Shown here: piece by piece, positions 1-5,171 of the stretch | Layout: every line of letters begins with the position of its first letter | Position numbering within the stretch: the stretch's first letter is position 1 | Assembly (NCBI GenBank): GCA_012517025.1 | Contig: JAAYVT010000709.1 | Coordinates: 1 to 8,111, forward strand | Origin: Phyllobacteriaceae bacterium | GTDB taxonomy: Bacteria; Pseudomonadota; Alphaproteobacteria; Rhizobiales; Ancalomicrobiaceae | Direction of reading: 5' to 3' | DNA: 8,111 nt | Program-made: the position numbers and the translations under genes | Notes under the pieces: generated by a model | The model's input: only the letters and a program-made list of their open reading frames with translations | Database searches by the model: none | Told to the model about the DNA's origin: nothing

Positions 1-92
1 CTGCGCTGCGCCGTCGCCGACATCGCCGGAGCGGTGGCGATCGCCGGCCAATACGGCGCGACGACGCCGTTCGGGGTGCCGACGTCGGGGAC
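1..92 (+). other. inverted fragment of the hisG 3' coding region
   Basis: Read on the plus strand from base 1, this stretch encodes LRCAVADIAGAVAI followed by AGQYGATTPFGVPTSGT. The first residues repeat L242-V246 of HisG. The PFGVPTSG at 67-90 matches the C-terminal HisG consensus that I recall as FGVVSPFGGPTSSG. It is therefore the natural continuation of the minus-strand hisG gene, lying on the wrong strand. Joining hisG codons 1-241 (minus strand, 827 to 105) to this reading gives one plausible HisG of about 272 residues, still lacking its last part. It is not an independent gene. Confidence 0.7.
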
Positions 93-104
93 GGCGCAGC
101 GCAG
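1..104. repeat. fold-back inverted repeat at the window edge
   Basis: Arms at 1-21 and 84-104 are reverse complements over 21 bases, with one mismatch (16 against 89), and enclose a 62-base loop (22-83). The outer 12 bases (1-12 against 93-104) pair perfectly. The single mismatch lies in the inner 9 bases (GTCGCCGAC at 13-21, GTCGGGGAC at 84-92). That is what is expected if the 3' end at 84-92 folded back, primed imperfectly on 13-21 and copied 1-12 exactly. Whether the arms continue to the left of base 1 cannot be seen. Confidence 0.8.
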
Positions 105-827
105 CTCGCGATGGCGCCGGGCGCGGGCCTCCGAGGCGACCCGGTCGAGGATCAGACGGGCGCGATCGCGCGCCGTCTTCGACCACGGCGCCGCCTTGGA
201 GGCGACGAGATGGGCCTGGCTCTTCAAGATCACCCCGTCGGCGAGGATCTTCAGGGCGTTCGCCTTGAGGGTCGAGCCGGTGGTGGTGATGTCGACGATC
301 GCTTCCGCCGCGCCGGAAGCCGGTGCCCCCTCGGTCGCCCCCAGGCTCTCGACGTTGCGATAGTCGGTGATGCCGTGCTCGGCGAAGAAGCGCCGGGTGG
401 TGGCGAGATATTTCGTCGCGATCCGCAGCTGATGGCCGTGACGGGCGCGGAATTCGGCCGCCACGTCGCCGAGATCGGCCATGGTCGAGACGTCGATCCA
501 CGCCTGCGGCACCGCCACCACCACGTCGGCGAAGCCGAAGCCGAGCTCGGTGACGAGATGCACCTTGGTCTGGAAGTCGGCGATCGTCTCGTGCACCAGA
601 TCGAGCCCGGTGACGCCGAGATGGACGTTGCCGGCGGCGATCTCGCGGGTGATCTCGGAGGCCGACAGGAAGGCGATCTCGACCTTGTCGATGCCGCCGA
701 GCCGGCCGCGATAGTTGCGCTCGCCGCCCGGCTGCAGCACCGGCAGGCCGGCGCGCTCGAAGAAGGCGTTGGTGTTTTCCTGCAGGCGCCCCTTCGACGG
801 GATGCCGATGATCAGGCCGTCGCTCAT
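1..827 (-). CDS. hisG: ATP phosphoribosyltransferase catalytic subunit, 3' end missing or rearranged
   Basis: HisG condenses ATP with PRPP to phosphoribosyl-ATP, the first committed and feedback-controlled step of histidine synthesis in the cytoplasm. The N-terminus reads MSDGLIIGIPSKGRLQENT. Further on come FLSASEITREIAAGNVHLGVTG (about 53-74), ESLGATEGAPASG (about 159-171) and the PRPP-binding stretch IVDITTTGSTLKANALKIL (about 175-193). The start codon is fixed by an ATGA overlap with the hisZ stop and by GGAG at 835-838, 7 bases upstream. The frame stays open to the window edge without a stop. Up to about residue 246 the protein is normal for HisG; the remaining residues (about GTPNGVVAPYWPAIATAP) are unlike the family, because bases 1-92 are inverted relative to the gene (see the fold-back entry). 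From memory, homologues in Bradyrhizobium-like organisms run to about 325 residues, so some 50 more are expected. Identity is certain; integrity of the 3' end is not. Confidence 0.93.
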   Translation of the reverse strand, partial: MSDGLIIGIPSKGRLQENTNAFFERAGLPVLQPGGERNYRGRLGGIDKVEIAFLSASEITREIAAGNVHLGVTGLDLVHETIADFQTKVHLVTELGFGFADVVVAVPQAWIDVSTMADLGDVAAEFRARHGHQLRIATKYLATTRRFFAEHGITDYRNVESLGATEGAPASGAAEAIVDITTTGSTLKANALKILADGVILKSQAHLVASKAAPWSKTARDRARLILDRVASEARARRHRELRCAVPDVGTPNGVVAPYWPAIATAPAMSATAQR

Positions 828-2149
828 CCGCGCTCTCCCCCCGTCTCGCCGAGTTCCTGGCCGTAGCCGGCGATGCCGAGCCGATCGAGCCACATCGAGA
901 AGCCGCAGGCGGCGACCGAACGTCCGGCTCCGAGCCGCTCGAGCAGGCCGTCGTAACGCCCGCCGCCGATCACCGGCCGGTCGTCGGGACGCTCGGGATC
1001 GCGCATCTCGAAGACGAAGCCGGTGTAGTAGTCGAGGTTGCGGCCGAAGTCGGCGCGGAACAGCGGCCGGTCGAGCTCGATGCCGCAGTCGCGGAAGGCG
1101 TCGTTGCGGCGGGCGAAGAGATCGATCGCCGCGCTCATGTCCACCTTCACCTCGGCCTGGAAGGCGTCGAGCGCGTCGACCGCGCGGTCCGGCGAGGCCG
1201 AGAGCGCGAGGTAACGCGTCAGGATCCCGGCCGCTTCCGGCGTGAGACCGCCCTCCGAGGCGATCGCCGCCTTCTCGAGGAAGCGCTCGGCGATCTCGTG
1301 GGCACTGCGTCCGCCGACGGTGGCGATGCCGGCGAGCCCGAGCAGATCCTCGACCAGCGCCTTCGCTTCCGCCGGCTTCGAACCGGCGAGCGCCCCGAGG
1401 ATGCCGGCATGACGCACCGCCTCGGCCGAGCCGTCGTCGCTCGCCAGCCGCTTGACGGTGGCGGCGAGCCGTTCCGGCATGCCGAAGAGACCACGCAACC
1501 GCCGCCGCAGCGGCAGCGGCAGCGCCAACCCGTCGAGCAACGCCAGGAACAATCCCTCGTCGCCGATCTTGACCACCGCCTCGTCGACCGCGAACAGCGC
1601 CGCCGCCTGATGGGCGAGCGCCAGCACGTCGGCGTCCGCGGCGGCGCGATCCTCGTTGCCGAAGAGCTCGATGCCGGCCTGCAGGAATTCGCCCGCCTCG
1701 TCGGCGCGCTGACGGAACACCGGGCCGAAATAGCCGAGCGCCGCCTCGCGTCCCGCCTCGCCGCGCTCGAGATAGTGCCGGCAGATCGGGATGGTGAAGT
1801 CGGGGCGCAGACACATCTCGCGCCCGTCGGCGTCGGCGGTCAGGAACAGCCGGCGGCGGATGTCTTCGCCGGTGGTGTCGAGGAAGAGATCGGCCGGCAG
1901 CAGGATCGCCGGTTCGACCATCTCGGCTTCCGCCTCGCGCTGGAACAGCGCCACGAGCTCGGCGGTCGGGTCGAAGGCGGAGAGCTCGTCGCCGCCGTCG
2001 AGGGCGGAGAGCGCCTCGGCGAGCTGGTCGGGTGTCTCGATCCCGGCCTCGGCGAGCATCGCCGCCATCGCCTCGGCGTGCGGATACTTGCCGCCCGGCT
2101 GATAGGGGCGGCCGGAGGGCGTGAAGCCCGAGGGAGGACGCGTCGCCAT
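824..2149 (-). CDS. hisZ: ATP phosphoribosyltransferase regulatory subunit HisZ
   Basis: HisZ is a HisRS-like protein that does not charge tRNA. It binds HisG and gives histidine feedback control over the first step of histidine synthesis. The 441-residue product shows the class II synthetase-like core: LPADLFLDTTGEDIRRRLFL (about 84-103), CLRPDFTIPICRHYL (113-127), YFGPVFRQR (140-148), LDYYTGFVFE (about 372-381), GGGRYDGLL and the motif-3-like GFSMWLDRL (about 416-424). There is no convincing C-terminal anticodon-binding domain after motif 3, as expected for HisZ. The start at 2149 is supported by GGAG at 2157-2160, 7 bases upstream. The stop overlaps the hisG start as ATGA, suggesting translational coupling of the two subunits. 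The first 75 or so residues look longer than the HisZ N-terminus I remember; they include a Pro/Gly-rich stretch, PPSGFTPSGRPYQPGGKYP. Confidence 0.92.
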   Translation of the reverse strand: MATRPPSGFTPSGRPYQPGGKYPHAEAMAAMLAEAGIETPDQLAEALSALDGGDELSAFDPTAELVALFQREAEAEMVEPAILLPADLFLDTTGEDIRRRLFLTADADGREMCLRPDFTIPICRHYLERGEAGREAALGYFGPVFRQRADEAGEFLQAGIELFGNEDRAAADADVLALAHQAAALFAVDEAVVKIGDEGLFLALLDGLALPLPLRRRLRGLFGMPERLAATVKRLASDDGSAEAVRHAGILGALAGSKPAEAKALVEDLLGLAGIATVGGRSAHEIAERFLEKAAIASEGGLTPEAAGILTRYLALSASPDRAVDALDAFQAEVKVDMSAAIDLFARRNDAFRDCGIELDRPLFRADFGRNLDYYTGFVFEMRDPERPDDRPVIGGGRYDGLLERLGAGRSVAACGFSMWLDRLGIAGYGQELGETGGERG

Positions 2150-2156
2150 GGGGGAT

Positions 2157-2160
2157 CTCC
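2157..2160 (-). promoter_or_regulatory. ribosome binding site that decides the hisZ start
   Basis: GGAG on the minus strand sits 7 bases before the ATG at 2149 and only a few bases downstream of the codon before the hisS stop, in the 14-base hisS-hisZ spacer. It favours this ATG over internal ones (near residues 28, 31 and 77), so the long N-terminus of HisZ is probably real. Confidence 0.6.
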
Positions 2161-2163
2161 GGA

Positions 2164-3741
2164 TCAGGCGTGACGGGCGAGGATGTCGCGCACGGTCGCG
2201 ACGAGGTCGGCGACCTTCGCCTCGACCTGGGCTGGGCGCGCGGCCTTCCATTCGGCGTTGGAGGCGATCGACTTCGCCGCCTCGGCGCCCTCGATCAGAT
2301 CCTTGATCTGGACGACGCCGGCCTCGCGCTCGTTCGATCCTTGAATGATCACGCAAGGCGCCTTGCGGCGGTCGGCGTATTTCATCTGCGCCTTCATCCC
2401 CGACGAGCCGAGATAGCACTCGGCGCGAATGCCGGCGTCGCGGAGCGTCTTGGTCAGTGCCAGATGGTCGCCCATCCGGTCCTTCTCCATGACAAGCACG
2501 ACCACCGGGCCGAACACCTCGGCTTCCTGGAGGATCGGGCTCTTCACCGCCTTCAAGGCCGACATCAGACGCGAGACGCCGATCGAGAACCCGGTCGCCG
2601 GCGCCGCTTCCGAGAGGAAGCGCGAGACCAGACCGTCGTAACGACCGCCGCCGCCGACCGAACCGAAGCGGACGATCTCGCCCTTGTCGTTCGGCACCTC
2701 GAAGGTGAGTTCGGCCTCGTAGACCGGGCCGGTGTAGTACTCGAGGCCGCGCACCACCGATGGATCGATGCGGATGCGGTCCCAGCCGTATCCTGCGCCG
2801 CTGGCGATGTCTGATATCTCGATTAGTTCCTTCATTCCTTGCTGGTAGAGCGTGGCATCAGGAAACAGATCCGAAAGTTTTTCCAGTGTTGCTTGGTTGC
2901 TTAATCCAGCGACCACGCCACCATCGGGAAATTCGAAGGTTGCGACGACACCACCAGACTCGTTGCCAATCCTCGGATCTCCGGGCTGGCGCATACCCGG
3001 CGTCGACTTCACGAAGCGCAGAAGATCTCGAATTTGTACATCTGTGAGCCCCGCCCCGGGCGTGAAGTCGCCGCTCTGGTCGAGCCGTCCGGCGCCGAGC
3101 AGGTCGCGCACGCCCTCCGGGCCGATCTTGTCGAGCTTGTCGATGGCGCGCAGCACCGTCAGGCGCTTCGCCGCGTATTCGTCGCCGGAGAGCCCGATCG
3201 CCTCCATCACCCCGTCGAGGACCTTGCGGTTGTTGACCTTGACGACGTACTGGCCGCGCGCGAGGCCGACCGCCTCCATCGCGTCGGCCATCATCATGCA
3301 GATCTCGGCATCCGCCGCGACCGAGGCCGCGCCGACGGTGTCGGCGTCGAACTGCATGAACTGGCGGAAGCGGCCCGGACCCGGCTTCTCGTTGCGGAAC
3401 ACCCAGCCGCAGCGATAGCTGCGATAGGGCTTGGCGATCTGCGTCCAGTTCTCGGCGGCGTAACGGGCGAGCGGCGCGGTCAGGTCGTAACGCAGCGACA
3501 ACCACTGCTCGTCGTCGTCCTGCAGCGAGAACACACCCTCGTTGGGGCGGTCCTGGTCGGGCAGAAACTTGCCGAGCGCGTCGGTGTATTCGACGAGCGG
3601 CGTCTCGACCGCCTCGAAGCCGTAGAGCTCGTAGACGGCGCGGATCTCGGCGATCATCGCCTCGGTCGCCCGCACGTCGGCGGCCGCGCGGTCGACGAAA
3701 CCGCGGGGCAGGCGTGCCTTGAGTGTCCGATCCGTCGCCAT
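2164..3741 (-). CDS. hisS: histidyl-tRNA synthetase, mosaic in its middle
   Basis: This cytoplasmic class II enzyme activates histidine with ATP and loads it onto tRNA-His. The 525-residue product has LPRGFVDR near the start (11-18), SLRYDLTAPLARYAAE (82-97), motif 2 FRNEKPGPGRFRQFMQFDAD (115-134), the histidine-binding motif RGLEYYTGPVYEAE (331-344), GGGGRYDGLV and motif 3 GFSIGVSRL (384-392). A C-terminal anticodon-binding domain runs from about 405 to the end. This is the form seen in many alphaproteobacteria, where HisRS and the tRNA-His identity rules are known to be unusual (loss of G-1 and C73). The start is ATG with GGGA 5 bases upstream. It is first in the operon, with hisZ 14 bases downstream. 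Residues about 228-317 (bases about 2791-3060) have markedly lower GC and codons rare elsewhere here (TTA, ATA, CTA, ACA, GTA, AGG, CGA), although the frame is intact. Confidence 0.96.
   Translation of the reverse strand: MATDRTLKARLPRGFVDRAAADVRATEAMIAEIRAVYELYGFEAVETPLVEYTDALGKFLPDQDRPNEGVFSLQDDDEQWLSLRYDLTAPLARYAAENWTQIAKPYRSYRCGWVFRNEKPGPGRFRQFMQFDADTVGAASVAADAEICMMMADAMEAVGLARGQYVVKVNNRKVLDGVMEAIGLSGDEYAAKRLTVLRAIDKLDKIGPEGVRDLLGAGRLDQSGDFTPGAGLTDVQIRDLLRFVKSTPGMRQPGDPRIGNESGGVVATFEFPDGGVVAGLSNQATLEKLSDLFPDATLYQQGMKELIEISDIASGAGYGWDRIRIDPSVVRGLEYYTGPVYEAELTFEVPNDKGEIVRFGSVGGGGRYDGLVSRFLSEAAPATGFSIGVSRLMSALKAVKSPILQEAEVFGPVVVLVMEKDRMGDHLALTKTLRDAGIRAECYLGSSGMKAQMKYADRRKAPCVIIQGSNEREAGVVQIKDLIEGAEAAKSIASNAEWKAARPAQVEAKVADLVATVRDILARHA
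2791..3060 (-). other. low-GC patch inside hisS, probable recombination tract
   Basis: By hand count per 60-base line, 2821-2880 is about 45% G+C, 2881-2940 about 52%, 2941-3000 about 65% and 3001-3060 about 58%. The flanking lines reach about 67% (2701-2760) and 77% (3061-3120). Codons switch with composition: CTA, ATA, TCA, TTA, AAA-CTT, ACA, GTA and AGG cluster here. The patch encodes the variable insert between FTPGAGL and AGYGWDRIRIDPSVV of HisRS. The edges fall in conserved motifs, where homologous exchange would be easiest. Exact borders are estimates. Confidence 0.65.
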
Positions 3742-3774
3742 GTCGTTCCCGTCGCCTCGTTTCGACCCGAAAAT

Positions 3775-3789
3775 CCGCCGGAAAGGCGG
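3775..3789 (-). promoter_or_regulatory. small hairpin in the hisS leader
   Basis: On the minus strand CCGCC, loop TTTCC, GGCGG form a 5-pair stem followed by ATTTTC, about 34 bases before the hisS ATG. It resembles a very short terminator or attenuator stem. The T run is only four long, and I see no competing stem or leader peptide. It may be chance in GC-rich DNA. Confidence 0.25.
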
Positions 3790-3798
3790 GCGGGATGG

Positions 3799-3827
3799 TT
3801 CCTAGACCGGATCGTCCCGTCCGACAA
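3799..3827 (-). promoter_or_regulatory. candidate sigma-70-type promoter for hisS-hisZ-hisG
   Basis: On the minus strand TTGTCG (3822-3827) and TAGGAA (3799-3804) are separated by exactly 17 bases. This would place the transcript start about 50 bases before the hisS ATG. The match to TTGACA and TATAAT is partial, but spacing and position fit, and the region is non-coding. Confidence 0.35.
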
Positions 3828-4048
3828 GCGCCGCCGCCCGGTCGGAACGACGGCGGTGCGGCCGGTCAGTGCCGACATGCGTCGTGCGCGGGTCACACCG
3901 CCGGAATCTCGACGGCGAATCCCCCCGGATCGGTTGCGTGCCGCTCACAATTCCGCCACGGTGCGCCGTCATTCGCAGCCGCGGGATACGGTCGTCGATC
4001 CCCGCGAAGCCCAGGTTTTCGTGCCGAGCATCGAGAGGCACCGTCTCC

Positions 4049-5167
4049 ATGGATCCCGTCCGTCCGGCCGTCGCGTCTCAGCCGACGTCTCCCGAACTTT
4101 CGATCGTCGTTCCGACCTTCAAGGAAAGCGCCAACGTCCCCCGCCTCGTCGAGCTGCTCGACGCCGCGCTGGTCGGCCTCGCCTGGGAAGTGATCTTCGT
4201 CGACGACGACAGCCCGGACGGCACCTCGACGGTGGCCAAGAAGATCGCCGCGCGCGATCCGCGCGTGCGCTGCATCCGCCGCGTCGGCCGCCGCGGCCTC
4301 GCCGGTGCCTGCATCGAAGGCATGCTGTCCTCGGCCGCGCCGGTGGTCGCGGTGATGGACGCCGACCTGCAGCACGACGAGACCATCCTGCCGAAGATGT
4401 ACGCCGCCATCCGCGACGGCGCCGACCTCGCCGTCGGCAGCCGTTACGTCGAGGGCGGTTCGTCGAACCAGGGCCTCTCCTCGATCCGCCAGTGGGGCAG
4501 CGAGACGGCGACGGCGCTCGCTCGCCGCTTCCTCCACATCGAGTTGTCCGATCCGATGAGCGGCTTCTTCATGATCCGCCGCTCGCGCATCGAGGCGATC
4601 GCCTCGTCGCTGTCGAGCGAGGGCTTCAAGATCCTGCTCGACATCGTCGCCTCTTCGCCGGAGCGGCTGAAGACGGCGGAGATCCCCTTCACCTTCCGTG
4701 AGCGCACCGCCGGCGAATCGAAGCTCGACAGTCTGGTGACCGCCGAATACCTCGGCCTGCTGTTCTCCAAACTGTCCGGCGGGCTGGTGCCGGTGCGCTT
4801 CCTGATGTTCCTGGCGGTCGGCGCCTCGGGCATCGTGGTGCATCTGGCGGCGTTGAAGATGGCGCTGCACGTCTTCCAGACCACCTTCACGTGGGGCGAG
4901 CTTTCCGCCTCGGTCGTGGCGATGACCTGGAACTTCGTGCTCAACAACCAGCTCACCTATCGCGATCGTCGTCTGACCGGCTTCCGCTTCGTCTGGGGCC
5001 TCGTCACCTTCTATCTGGTGTGCAGCCTCGGCACGATCGCCAACATGGGGGTGGCCACCGGTCTGTTCGAGATGGAGACCGGACCGTGGATCGCCGGTTT
5101 CGCCGGCGCTGTGATGAGCGCGGTCTTCAACTACACCGTCTCGGCGGTGCTGACCTGGCGCAAGTGA
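4049..5167 (+). CDS. GT2 polyprenyl-phosphate sugar synthase fused to a GtrA-like membrane domain
   Basis: The 372-residue protein has two parts. The N-terminal GT-A domain (about 16-235) starts ELSIVVPTFKESANVPRLVE and resembles dolichol- or polyprenyl-phosphate mannose synthases. It has the nucleotide-binding DDDSPDGT (52-59), the metal-binding DADLQHDE (104-111) and DPMSGFFMIRR typical of DPM1-like enzymes. The C-terminal part (about 247-372) is a GtrA-like domain with four likely membrane spans and the typical WNFVLNNQLTYRDRR stretch. By family it should transfer a sugar from a nucleotide donor to undecaprenyl phosphate at the inner membrane face; the GtrA part may help anchor or flip the product. 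The sugar cannot be read from sequence. The start at 4049 is chosen because homology begins about 15 residues later and GAGAGG lies at 4033-4038, 10 bases upstream. It overlaps no gene and is followed 4 bases on by a membrane glycosyltransferase that probably uses its product. Confidence 0.9.
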   Translation: MDPVRPAVASQPTSPELSIVVPTFKESANVPRLVELLDAALVGLAWEVIFVDDDSPDGTSTVAKKIAARDPRVRCIRRVGRRGLAGACIEGMLSSAAPVVAVMDADLQHDETILPKMYAAIRDGADLAVGSRYVEGGSSNQGLSSIRQWGSETATALARRFLHIELSDPMSGFFMIRRSRIEAIASSLSSEGFKILLDIVASSPERLKTAEIPFTFRERTAGESKLDSLVTAEYLGLLFSKLSGGLVPVRFLMFLAVGASGIVVHLAALKMALHVFQTTFTWGELSASVVAMTWNFVLNNQLTYRDRRLTGFRFVWGLVTFYLVCSLGTIANMGVATGLFEMETGPWIAGFAGAVMSAVFNYTVSAVLTWRK

Positions 5168-5171
5168 GGAC

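Larger units (their letters stand above)
3742..4048. other. divergent intergenic spacer between hisS and the glycosyltransferase operon
   Basis: These 307 bases separate two divergently transcribed units and should hold promoters for both. Beyond the candidate hisS promoter and leader hairpin, I see no convincing -35/-10 pair for the plus-strand genes, no riboswitch and no RNA gene. Open frames crossing it (for example an in-frame upstream extension of the plus-strand gene from 3869) have no recognisable protein sequence and no supporting ribosome binding site. Confidence 0.6.

Noticed and set aside
1..104. Phase-variable invertible switch at the hisG 3' end
   Set aside because: The arms are short, imperfect and entirely within hisG coding sequence, no recombinase is nearby, and the mismatch position fits fold-back priming better. 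A real inversion is not excluded.
34..363. Plus-strand open frame starting MAIAGQYG
   Set aside because: Only its first part is real protein-like sequence, and that is the inverted HisG fragment; after about base 92 it is the antisense of hisG.
1298..2173. Long plus-strand open frame opposite hisZ
   Set aside because: Low-complexity Arg/Glu/Gly/Gln-rich shadow of hisZ; no ribosome binding site or family match.
2150..2419. Upstream extension of the hisZ frame to 2419
   Set aside because: It overlaps the end of hisS and reads as Arg/Gly-rich out-of-frame sequence; the GGAG-supported ATG at 2149 is better.
3869..4048. In-frame upstream extension of the GT2 gene starting MPTCVVRG
   Set aside because: No homology to GT2 proteins before residue 16 of the chosen start, poor ribosome binding site, and protein composition like non-coding GC-rich DNA.
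3742..4048. T-box or histidine attenuator ahead of hisS
   Set aside because: No T-box consensus and no His-codon-rich leader frame are visible; T-boxes are essentially a Gram-positive feature.
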